Assembly (NCBI GenBank): GCA_003533785.1 | Contig: DQCR01000052.1 | Coordinates: 1 to 19,200 of the forward strand | Origin: Flavobacteriaceae bacterium | GTDB lineage: Bacteria; Bacteroidota; Bacteroidia; Flavobacteriales; Flavobacteriaceae | Reading direction: 5' to 3' | DNA length: 19,200 nt | In this document: in pieces, positions 6,614 to 13,808 of the stretch | Layout: the number at the start of each line of letters is the position of its first letter | How positions within the stretch are numbered: position 1 is the first letter of the stretch | Translations under genes and position numbers: made by a program | The notes under the pieces: generated by a model | The model's input: only the letters and a program-made list of their open reading frames with translations | Told to the model about the DNA's origin: nothing | Database searches by the model: none

Positions 6614-7228
6614 ATGGATTGGGGAATCCTTTTTGCCTTTTTTGGAGCTTCTTTTGCTTTAACGGTTCTTCCAGGGCCAGACCTACTCTATGTATTGACC
6701 CTATCATTTAGTAACAACCGACGTGCTGCTCTGCAATTGAGTTGGGGATTGACCACTGGGCTCTTTTTTCATACTGCTTTTGTGGCTTTAGGGTGGAGTC
6801 AGGTACTGCTTACATTCCCACAATTTGTTTGGGTGATTAAGTTCACAGGGGCAGGATATTTGTTCTTTCTTGCCCTTAGGGCGTTCCGTGAGGCCCCAAG
6901 TGTTAATTCACAAAAAGAGCTACCAAGCACAGGCAAAAATTATTTTTGGCGAGGTCTTATCATGAATTTGACGAATCCTAAAGTGACTCTTTTTTTTATG
7001 ATTTTTTTCCCTGGCTTTGTTTTTTCACAAGAGTGGACTCTCCCCCTGCAATTTACTTTATTGGGAGTTATTTTTTGGGGACAATCTCTTTTCGTTTTCT
7101 GCGGCGTGGTTTTTTTAGGGAATCAACTGCAACCGTTCATTGGAAAAAAAAATTGGTATCAACACAAAAATAAAATTCAGGCCATTGTCTTGATTGTGAT
7201 TGCACTTCTTATATTATATTCAAATTGA
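6614..7228 (+). CDS. LysE/RhtB-family amino-acid exporter
   Basis: A 204-residue inner-membrane protein with about six hydrophobic segments, the family's normal size. Hallmarks are the N-terminal PGPD (residues 20-23, in TVLPGPDLLYVLT) and the mid-protein NLTNPKVTLFF (about 118-128). Members export amino acids or related small molecules; the substrate is not predictable. The C terminus (IQAIVLIVIALLILYSN) looks complete. Immediately after its TGA stop, the same reading frame continues into a T9SS sorting-domain relic (7229-7432), so the chromosome has been rearranged directly at the 3' end of this gene. Confidence 0.9.
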   Translation: MDWGILFAFFGASFALTVLPGPDLLYVLTLSFSNNRRAALQLSWGLTTGLFFHTAFVALGWSQVLLTFPQFVWVIKFTGAGYLFFLALRAFREAPSVNSQKELPSTGKNYFWRGLIMNLTNPKVTLFFMIFFPGFVFSQEWTLPLQFTLLGVIFWGQSLFVFCGVVFLGNQLQPFIGKKNWYQHKNKIQAIVLIVIALLILYSN

Positions 7229-7432
7229 AACATTGAAAATCATCCCAATTCCATTGTGACTGTGTATACTAGAAACGGTCAAGTTGTGTTTGAAAAAATA
7301 GGGTATCAAAATAATTGGAGGGGAACAAATTCTTCAACAGGAGATCTTTTACCGGCTGGTTCATACTATTATAGTATCTATTTAAATGATTCACTTTCAA
7401 CCAAAACAGGGTGGATCTATCTGACGTATTAG
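7229..7432 (+). pseudogene. Relic of a T9SS type B sorting domain (gliding motility-associated C-terminal domain)
   Basis: An uninterrupted 67-codon reading with no start codon that ends at TAG 7430-7432. The translation begins NIENHPNSIVTVYTRNGQVV, continues through an NNWRGT strand and PAGSYYYSI, and ends GWIYLTY. This matches the last two thirds or more of the CHU_C/gliding_CTERM domain, which sits at the very C terminus of large secreted proteins; the preceding NGDGxND segment and the whole passenger are missing. The fragment begins directly after the LysE stop, in the same frame. Its stop overlaps the stop of the convergent nucleotidyltransferase gene (7429-7431). Most likely the tail of a large T9SS cargo gene left by a deletion. 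Not expected to be translated unless by readthrough. Confidence 0.8.
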
Positions 7433-8268
7433 TCAAAACGAGCAATATCATTTGCTGAGGTCAAATCTGGGACATTTTCATTCACTTTGATTGTCCACAC
7501 AGATTGCGGTTGTTCTTGGACAAGGTTGGATAAAGCAACTGGGATTTCTTTTTCCAAACGCCCCGGATGAATCGGACAGTTCTCTAAATAGGGTTGGATG
7601 AGCTTCCCCGAAAAACGAAATAAGTTCATACTCACAAAGACCTCCCCTTCTGGATCGGCAAAAGTTTTTCTTTCTGTAGGTGTGGGTTTCTCTAGGATTC
7701 CTGTAAGGTATCCATTTGAGTCATGCTTTAGCAAAGCAAATCGAGCAATGCGTTCTTCTGAAAATTGAAGCCCAGAACGGGCATAACTAATCATGGCATG
7801 GGCAGCAGGAAAGGCTTGGAGCAAGAGTGCCAAGCTTTTGGTTGAATACAAATTGTCGCCATTGCATAATGTGAAGGATTGTTCTTGCAGGACGGGATAT
7901 TGTTTCATAGCCTGAAGAACAGCATCAGCGGTTCCCAAAGGCTTTGTCCTTTCTTTTGGTACGACTTGTATGGCATAGTGTAGCTCAAAATCCGATATTG
8001 AAAATAAGTCCGGATAACCGGCAAGAATGGTTTTAAAGGAACTATTTTCAGGTGCAGTGATGAGGTAGATTTTTTGATACCCTGCTTTTTGAGCATTTCT
8101 AATCAATTGAATGAGTAGAGGAGTCTTGTCTTTTCCTAATGGGATCAAACTCTTGTGAGCCTTCTCAGCAATACGTCGCGTTTGGTCATTGAGTGGAATG
8201 TTGACCAGCGATTTTTTCATTCGGGAAGAGGCACCCCCTGCCATAATGACTAGACTATTGGCTTTCAT
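7429..8268 (-). CDS. Sugar-1-phosphate nucleotidyltransferase
   Basis: A 279-residue GT-A-type nucleotidyltransferase expected to convert a sugar 1-phosphate plus NTP to NDP-sugar and PPi in the cytoplasm. The signature M-A-G-G-A-S-S-R-M lies at 9-17; GTADAV (112-117) and CNGDN (135-139) give the nucleotide and metal contacts, and an EKP motif follows (ILEKPTP). The start is taken at 8268, because the GG loop normally lies about 10 residues from the N terminus; the open frame continues 20 codons further into the kinase gene. It overlaps the kinase's 3' end by 14 bases, so translation is probably coupled. It is last in the galE operon; the context suggests UDP-Gal/GalNAc formation, but base and sugar specificity are unproven. 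Confidence 0.8.
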   Translation of the reverse strand: MKANSLVIMAGGASSRMKKSLVNIPLNDQTRRIAEKAHKSLIPLGKDKTPLLIQLIRNAQKAGYQKIYLITAPENSSFKTILAGYPDLFSISDFELHYAIQVVPKERTKPLGTADAVLQAMKQYPVLQEQSFTLCNGDNLYSTKSLALLLQAFPAAHAMISYARSGLQFSEERIARFALLKHDSNGYLTGILEKPTPTERKTFADPEGEVFVSMNLFRFSGKLIQPYLENCPIHPGRLEKEIPVALSNLVQEQPQSVWTIKVNENVPDLTSANDIARFD

Positions 8269-9316
8269 GGATAGGTGTAATTGTGACTTCATAAGCAGTT
8301 TTGGCTCCATGAGCCAAAAAGGCTTCAATCACCGTTTGTTTTGTAGCTGATTCCACTAAAGCAACAAGGCAACCACCTCCACCAGATCCAATGATTTTTG
8401 ATCCATAGGCCCCAGCGACCTGTGCAGCCTCTATCATAGCAACCAAGGCAGGAGGGGTATTTTGAATTTTGGTTGCAAGAATTTCCTGATGGGCCTGCAT
8501 CAAAGAACCCAATACTTCAGGATTGGGATTGTAAAAAAAAGCGGTTCGAGCGTCCAAGGTAATGGCATAATTGTGAAGGCAGGCATACCAATGATCGTGA
8601 AGGAATTTGGGCAGTGCTTCCAAAAACTGATTGTAGTCATTAGGAGTGCTCTTTTTGAGGTCAAAATTTGGAGCTATTTGACTAACCGTGGCTATCGCTT
8701 TTTGTTGCCATTCTTTTGCGTTTTTAAGCACTTCAAGGGTTTTTTTTTCTATGCCCGATTCGGCCACTACCCAATGAAAATTGGGAAGTGGGAGAGGATG
8801 GGATTGCTGGCTATCGGTGTCGATATACAGCAATCCTCCTTGTGCAATGGTGTACTGATCCATAAGGCCACCGGGTTGTTCAAAGGCCAATACTTCAACT
8901 TCATAGGCCCAATGCCCTAGGGTTTCCGAATTTGGAAAAGGAATATCTTCTTGTGCTTCCAATAAAAATCGCAGCCAGGCAACGACAAGAGCAGATGAAC
9001 TCGATAATCCCGCTTTAATCGGAATTTCACTCCATATACGGATAGCATACCCTTGGCTAAACCCAGCTCCTTTGTTTTGTAAGTATTGCAGCCCCGATTC
9101 AAAATAATTCTTTGGTTTCTGACTCAAGGGAAAAGACAGGTCAAGGGAGTAGCTTTCTTGAGTATCAGACAATTCCACTTGAAAATTAGTTGGGTTGATG
9201 GGATTGGCTTCTAAGTACAGAAATCGGTTTATGGTCCCGGCAATTACAGGCAATCCCAAATAATCCTGATGATCACCAAAAAAACAAATGCGGCCGGGTA
9301 CCTTCAAGGAGATCAT
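8255..9316 (-). CDS. GHMP sugar kinase, galactokinase-like
   Basis: A 353-residue cytoplasmic anomeric sugar kinase (ATP + sugar to sugar 1-phosphate), somewhat shorter than typical GalK. The galactokinase-type N-terminal motif reads GRICFFGDHQDYLG (8-21), with GDH in place of the usual GEH. The phosphate-binding loop is GLSSSSA (103-109). The catalytic-Asp motif GGLMDQY (149-155) keeps D153, and the third GHMP motif is GSGGGGC (310-316). All catalytic motifs look intact. The diverged sugar-binding region argues against a plain galactokinase call; its linkage to a GH109-type enzyme suggests GalNAc or a related hexose as substrate (inference). It starts 6 bases after the GH109 stop. Confidence 0.85.
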   Translation of the reverse strand: MISLKVPGRICFFGDHQDYLGLPVIAGTINRFLYLEANPINPTNFQVELSDTQESYSLDLSFPLSQKPKNYFESGLQYLQNKGAGFSQGYAIRIWSEIPIKAGLSSSSALVVAWLRFLLEAQEDIPFPNSETLGHWAYEVEVLAFEQPGGLMDQYTIAQGGLLYIDTDSQQSHPLPLPNFHWVVAESGIEKKTLEVLKNAKEWQQKAIATVSQIAPNFDLKKSTPNDYNQFLEALPKFLHDHWYACLHNYAITLDARTAFFYNPNPEVLGSLMQAHQEILATKIQNTPPALVAMIEAAQVAGAYGSKIIGSGGGGCLVALVESATKQTVIEAFLAHGAKTAYEVTITPIHESQ

Positions 9317-9322
9317 ACAGGC

Positions 9323-10720
9323 CTATTTTACAATCGATAAAGGATTGGTTTGTTCCCATCTGCCTCGGGTAAAGTCAGGAAATTTTTGAGGATGGCCCCC
9401 TTCAGCCACAGAGGCTTCACTAAGAGGTCCAACAGCACTCCAAAAGCATCCTTCATAAATATTTTGATCCAAAGCTAAGCCTTGTTGCAAACACTCGATA
9501 ATGCGATAACGCATAATGAAATCCATACCTCCATGGCCTCCCATTTTTTCAGCTAACGCGCCCAGGCGTTTATACATAGGGTGCTCATACTGGTCATAAA
9601 GTTTCTCGAGGGCTTCCCCCTGAATCCATTCTAAATGTGTTTCACTCACCCCTTCAAACCCACCTTCAAATGCAACTCTAGGCGGGTAATCTGCTAAGGT
9701 CCCAAGAGTACCTTGAATTAAATTGTGTCGGGTATAGGGACGGGGGCTGGTTTCGTCCCATTGCACCATAATGGTTCGCCCAAGAATGGTTTTAATCACT
9801 GAGGTATTGAGGTCACCTCCTTTAAAGTCATACTGATTCCACTGATGATCTGGGAGATAGTTTTTTTTGGCGTGAAGGTTACGACCTAAACTAGGCGTAG
9901 AAAAAGAGACAATGTGACTGAAAAGATCTTCTCCTCGTGCTAGATTCATGTACTGTGCAATTGGGCCAAGCCCATGGGTTGGATACAAATTCCCATTTCG
10001 ATTGGCATAATGTTTGGTTCTCCAGGATCCGGTTCCCCGAGGAAGTTCGTCCATTTGCCATCGTAATTCGTGGATGTAAGCCGCCTCTCCATGGAGTAAG
10101 TTTCCTATTTTTCCTTGTCTACAAAGATTGAGATAGAGCAATTCCTCACGTCCGTAATTAACGTTTTCCAGCATCATACAATGTTTTTGGGTCGCTTCTG
10201 AGGTGTCCACTATTTCCCATAATTCATTCAAATGTATTCCCAAAGGGACTTCAACAAAAGCGTGAGCTCCTGAGCGCATAGTTGCTATTGCCATCGGTGC
10301 GTGGTTTTTCCAATTGGTAGCAATGACTACAGCATCGGCATCCACTTCTTCCAACATTTTTTTCCATGCGGAAGTACTGCCCGAATAAGCAGCAATATTT
10401 TGGTGTCGATTGCCTTCACCCTGTTGTTTGCACTCTAAGATAGTTTTCTCTACTAGATCTTCAAAGACATCACAGACAGCAACAATTTCCGTTCCCTCAA
10501 TTTGTGCCCACTGCTGAGCGTGGTAAAATCCCCGATAACCAACTCCTACAAAAGCCATTTTCACACGGTCTATTGGAGCTGCTTTGTAATCACCCATGTA
10601 GCTTTGATTTTTTTGCGAGGGAGGAGACCACATTGGTGCGGGTATAACTGGAGTGAGAGCCAGGGCAGCAGAACCGAGCCCCGATTGTGTTAAAAATTTT
10701 CTTCGGTTGAGGTTTTTCAT
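9323..10720 (-). CDS. GH109-type NAD-dependent glycosidase (alpha-N-acetylgalactosaminidase-like), Tat-exported
   Basis: A 465-residue Gfo/Idh/MocA-fold protein. A Tat signal (NRRKFL at 5-10, then a hydrophobic stretch and AxA-like cleavage region) precedes a Rossmann domain with GVGYRG (59-64). The C-terminal part matches GH109 from memory of the Elizabethkingia NagA sequence: Y215 in AAYIHELR, the block SWRTKHYANRNGNLYPTHG (232-250) with Y246 and H249, then EHPMYKR, GHGGMDF, GPLSEASVAEGG and PDFTRGRWE. GH109 enzymes hydrolyse glycosides through NAD-dependent oxidation, elimination and reduction; folding around bound NAD in the cytoplasm explains the Tat signal. Many GH109-like proteins remain untested, so a related glycoside or simple oxidoreductase role is possible. 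Its start overlaps the galE stop by 4 bases. Confidence 0.85.
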   Translation of the reverse strand: MKNLNRRKFLTQSGLGSAALALTPVIPAPMWSPPSQKNQSYMGDYKAAPIDRVKMAFVGVGYRGFYHAQQWAQIEGTEIVAVCDVFEDLVEKTILECKQQGEGNRHQNIAAYSGSTSAWKKMLEEVDADAVVIATNWKNHAPMAIATMRSGAHAFVEVPLGIHLNELWEIVDTSEATQKHCMMLENVNYGREELLYLNLCRQGKIGNLLHGEAAYIHELRWQMDELPRGTGSWRTKHYANRNGNLYPTHGLGPIAQYMNLARGEDLFSHIVSFSTPSLGRNLHAKKNYLPDHQWNQYDFKGGDLNTSVIKTILGRTIMVQWDETSPRPYTRHNLIQGTLGTLADYPPRVAFEGGFEGVSETHLEWIQGEALEKLYDQYEHPMYKRLGALAEKMGGHGGMDFIMRYRIIECLQQGLALDQNIYEGCFWSAVGPLSEASVAEGGHPQKFPDFTRGRWEQTNPLSIVK

Positions 10721-11739
10721 GGTTTAGGTGTTTCGGTTTTTTGTTCCCACTTCCAAGCACTTTGTAAGGCTTCTTCCAAACTATGAGTAGCCTTCCAACC
10801 CAATTTCGTTTCGATTTTTCGAACTTCTGCGTAGGCCTGAACAACATCTCCTGGCCTACGAGAGCCTATGGTATAGGGAACTTTTTGATCCGTAACCTTT
10901 TCAAAAGTTTGAATGATATCCAATACGGAATGCCCTTTGCCCGTGCCCACATTATAAACCTCAACAGCCTCCTCTTGTTGTTTGGAATGCAAATGTTGCA
11001 AGGCATGGACGTGTGCTGTGGCCAAATCCATGATGTGAATGTAGTCACGAATGCAAGTTCCGTCGGGTGTGGGATAGTCATCACCAAAGACTTCCAGTGG
11101 AGGGTGTGTCTGGGAGACAGCTCCCACAAGGTAGGGGATTAAATTTTGAGGAATACCTTGGGGTGATTCTCCGATTTTCCCGCTAGGATGAGCACCAATA
11201 GGGTTGAAATAGCGCAATAAAATGGCTCGAAAATGGGGATGAGCCCGGCCACAGTCTTGAATGATTTGTTCGCTCATTTGCTTGGTGGCTCCATAAGGAG
11301 ATATTGCCTGCTTTAAAGGACTTTTTTCATGAATAGGAACTTGGTCGGCATTACCATACACCGTACAGGAGGAACTAAAAATTAAGGGAGTCTTTTTAGG
11401 AAGAATCAACTCGAGTAGATGGAGAAGCCCCATCAGGTTGTTGTGATAGTATTTTAAGGGTAGTTCAACACTTTCTTGAACAGATTTGTGGGCGGCAAAA
11501 TGAATTACGCCATCCAAATCAGGATGCTTATGGAAAATATCTTCCAGTGCTGTTTTATTGCATAGATTTATTTCATAAAAAAGGAGGGATGGCCCAGTGA
11601 GTTCCATCAATGATGTTAGATTTTTATCAGTGCTGTTGGAAAAATCATCTAAGAGAACCACGCTATGACCTTGGCCAACTAGAACAGCACTTACATGAGA
11701 ACCAATATATCCTAAACCACCAGTGATAAGTACTTTCAT
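10717..11739 (-). CDS. galE: UDP-glucose (UDP-N-acetylglucosamine) 4-epimerase
   Basis: A 340-residue short-chain dehydrogenase/reductase of standard GalE length. The NAD motif GGLGYIGSH lies at 7-15, SSSCTVYG at 122-129, and the catalytic pair is Y149-K153 (SPYGATK). RYFNPIGAHPSGKIGE (176-191) and RRPGDVVQAYAE (294-305) are classic GalE segments. In the last, the gate position (Tyr299 in E. coli, Cys307 in human) aligns with A302; small residues there are known to admit UDP-GalNAc/GlcNAc. It is the first gene of the four-gene minus-strand operon and shares ATGA with the GH109 start. The 93-base divergent spacer (11740-11832) is A+T-rich, and no promoter there is convincing on the galE side. 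Confidence 0.93.
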   Translation of the reverse strand: MKVLITGGLGYIGSHVSAVLVGQGHSVVLLDDFSNSTDKNLTSLMELTGPSLLFYEINLCNKTALEDIFHKHPDLDGVIHFAAHKSVQESVELPLKYYHNNLMGLLHLLELILPKKTPLIFSSSCTVYGNADQVPIHEKSPLKQAISPYGATKQMSEQIIQDCGRAHPHFRAILLRYFNPIGAHPSGKIGESPQGIPQNLIPYLVGAVSQTHPPLEVFGDDYPTPDGTCIRDYIHIMDLATAHVHALQHLHSKQQEEAVEVYNVGTGKGHSVLDIIQTFEKVTDQKVPYTIGSRRPGDVVQAYAEVRKIETKLGWKATHSLEEALQSAWKWEQKTETPKP

Positions 11740-11832
11740 GCTTGAAATTTACTCTAAAATAAATAAATTAAAACCCAAAATGATGAACTAAGATTAAGTG
11801 TTTTTGACTAGTTTGCGAAATAAAGCGAGAAG

Positions 11833-12501
11833 ATGATGAAGAATTCTTTAATGGTATTGATTTTGGGCTTAATATTCTGCTGTAGTCGTGTAGAAACTCC
11901 AAAAAATTATTTAGCCCTTGGGGATAGCTATACTATTGGTGAGGGGGTGGCGGAATCGGATCGTTGGCCGGTACAGTTGGTCGAAGACCTTGAAAACAGA
12001 GGATATTCCATAGATTCTTTACAAATAATCGCAAGTACAAGCTGGACAACAGATGAACTAGTGTTGGGTGTGCTGGAAACACCGACACTCCCCGAATATG
12101 ATCTGATCACAATAATGATTGGTGTCAATAACCAATACCGGGGAAGAAGTCTCGAAAACTTTAAAGAGGAACTAGAGATATTAATTAAATTGAGTCTCAA
12201 AATGACAGGAGGGGACCCCAGTAAAGTATTTCTTATTTCGATTCCCGATTGGGGGGTTACGCCCTATGCTGATCGATTTGACGGAGATTTAATTGCTGAT
12301 GAAATCAATGCTTTCAATTTGGAAATTATCCAAGCCAGTCAAGAATCAAATATCCACTACATTGACGTGACTGAACTTTCGAGACAGGCAGCTCAAGACA
12401 GTACCCTACTGGTTGCAGACGGTCTGAATCCGAGTGGATTAATGTATACTCAATGGGTTGAAAAAATGGCACCGATAATTTATGAAGCCGTTAATGATTG
12501 A
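11833..12501 (+). CDS. SGNH/GDSL hydrolase-family lipoprotein with substituted catalytic residues
   Basis: A 222-residue protein with a hydrophobic N-terminal signal; C16/C17 (LIFCC) could be lipidated, though the lipobox is poor. The family is clear: block I GDSYTIG with S32, IGVNNQYRG at 96-104, VTPYADRF, and DGLNPSGLMY at 196-205. In relatives the last block reads DGLHPSG; here the catalytic His is N199. In block II the usual TGWTTDEL is TSWTTDEL, losing the oxyanion-hole glycine. The nucleophile Ser remains. Esterase activity is therefore doubtful, and a binding role is possible. A weak -7-like TAGTTTG lies at 11809-11815. ATG at 11836 is an equally good start. The last 8 bases overlap the kynureninase gene. 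Confidence 0.8.
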   Translation: MMKNSLMVLILGLIFCCSRVETPKNYLALGDSYTIGEGVAESDRWPVQLVEDLENRGYSIDSLQIIASTSWTTDELVLGVLETPTLPEYDLITIMIGVNNQYRGRSLENFKEELEILIKLSLKMTGGDPSKVFLISIPDWGVTPYADRFDGDLIADEINAFNLEIIQASQESNIHYIDVTELSRQAAQDSTLLVADGLNPSGLMYTQWVEKMAPIIYEAVND

Positions 12502-13753
12502 TTGGAAGTCTAAGGCCTTAGAATGGGATCTCGAGGATCCTTTAGCTTCCTTCAGGGAACGTTTTATTCATCCGCCTGAAACCATCTATTTGGATGGAAA
12601 CTCTTTGGGAAAGTTGCCCCATGGCGTAGCACGAGACCTAGAGGAAACGATCCAAAAGCAATGGGGACAAAAACTTATACGTTCTTGGAATGATCATTGG
12701 TTTGGATTGAGTAATAGAGTATCCAAAAAATTGGCAGAGCTTCTAAGGGTGACTCCAACAGAATTGATCGTTGGAGAATCCACTTCGGTGCGGTTGTTTC
12801 AGATAGCACAAGCTTTGGCTCACACCAAGTGTTTTCCTTCACGATTGGTGACAGATTCACTTAATTTCCCAACGGATAGCTACATTCTTGATGCTATTAG
12901 TAAACAGACATATGATGCTCCAACAGTTAGAGTCAACTACAAGGATACCCTTAGAGCGGATTTGAATGCATTGAAGTCTAAAATAGATAGCCATCCCGGT
13001 ATTTATTGTTTGAGTTTGGTTAGCTACCAAAGCGGTTATGCTTATCCGATAAAACAATTAAATCGCTATGCAGCCTCAAACAATAGTTTAATTATTTGGG
13101 ATCTCAGTCATGCCGTAGGTGTTTTGGATATTGATCTGAAAGAGACAGAAACAAAAGCAGCGATCGGTTGCACCTACAAATACCTCAATGGGGGCCCTGG
13201 AGCTCCCGCTTTTTTGTATGTAGATGCTCACATATTAAAGCAAATAGAAAACCCCATTGCTGGTTGGTTTGGACATGCCCGCCCCTTCAATTTTGAATCA
13301 GAATATCAACCGGCTTCCACCATCCAAAAAATGGCAGTAGGGACTCCTTCCATTCTTTCTCTAGTAGCACTCGAAAAAGGATTGGAGCTTACTCTAGAGG
13401 CCGGAATATCAAAAATCAGACACAAAAGCGTATTGCAATCCACCTTTCTTTACGAATTGGTAACAGCTCGTTTGGAGCCGCTTGGTATTGCCATTGAAAG
13501 TCCCCCCGAATCCGATCAGCGCGGGTCTCATATTTCCATTTCTCATCCGGAAGCCTGGCGCATTACAAAAGCGCTTCAAAAAGGGACCCCTTCTATCATT
13601 CCAGATTTTCGACCCGATCGATTCATTCGATTGGGAATTGCCCCGCTCTATACTCGATTTTCAGATCTTCTTATTGTAATCGATCGACTCGAGTACATTC
13701 TCTCTACAAAAGAATACCTCCAATTTACCCTAGAAAAGCCACACGTTACCTAA
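12494..13753 (+). CDS. kynU: Kynureninase
   Basis: A PLP-dependent hydrolase of 419 residues that cleaves L-kynurenine (or 3-hydroxykynurenine) to anthranilate (or 3-hydroxyanthranilate) and alanine. Aspartate-aminotransferase fold; YLDGNSLG at 32-39, SVRLFQIAQAL at 98-108, the PLP pocket D203 and H206 (IWDLSHAVGVLD), and the Schiff-base lysine K229 in CTYKYLNGGPGAPAF. GWFGH, GTPSILSL and the C-terminal RGSHIS and RLGIAPLY segments complete the family pattern. The start is taken at ATG 12494, which overlaps the SGNH stop as ATGATTGA, a coupling arrangement; ATG 12482 in the same frame is possible. No other kynurenine-pathway gene (dioxygenase, formamidase, monooxygenase) is in the window, so catabolic versus NAD-biosynthetic use is open. 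Confidence 0.92.
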   Translation: MIDWKSKALEWDLEDPLASFRERFIHPPETIYLDGNSLGKLPHGVARDLEETIQKQWGQKLIRSWNDHWFGLSNRVSKKLAELLRVTPTELIVGESTSVRLFQIAQALAHTKCFPSRLVTDSLNFPTDSYILDAISKQTYDAPTVRVNYKDTLRADLNALKSKIDSHPGIYCLSLVSYQSGYAYPIKQLNRYAASNNSLIIWDLSHAVGVLDIDLKETETKAAIGCTYKYLNGGPGAPAFLYVDAHILKQIENPIAGWFGHARPFNFESEYQPASTIQKMAVGTPSILSLVALEKGLELTLEAGISKIRHKSVLQSTFLYELVTARLEPLGIAIESPPESDQRGSHISISHPEAWRITKALQKGTPSIIPDFRPDRFIRLGIAPLYTRFSDLLIVIDRLEYILSTKEYLQFTLEKPHVT

Positions 13754-13769
13754 AAGCGTCTGGGACTAA

Positions 13770-13798
13770 TTGAACTGTTTTTTCTATTTTTACCTTCA
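13770..13798 (+). promoter_or_regulatory. Candidate promoter of the GH3 gene
   Basis: TTG (13770-13772), an 18-base spacer, and TACCTTCA (13791-13798), six of eight positions of TAnnTTTG with the invariant TA. It is 10 bases before the ATG at 13809. It would let the glycosidase be expressed apart from kynU. Confidence 0.4.
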
Positions 13799-13808
13799 AA
13801 TTGAGTTT

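Noticed and set aside
7269..7451. 60-residue minus-strand ORF over the T9SS relic
   Set aside because: It has no family features and is antisense to a recognisable plus-strand domain relic.
11833..13753. SGNH protein as the missing kynurenine formamidase for kynU
   Set aside because: The SGNH product is exported and lacks the catalytic His, and known formamidases belong to other folds.
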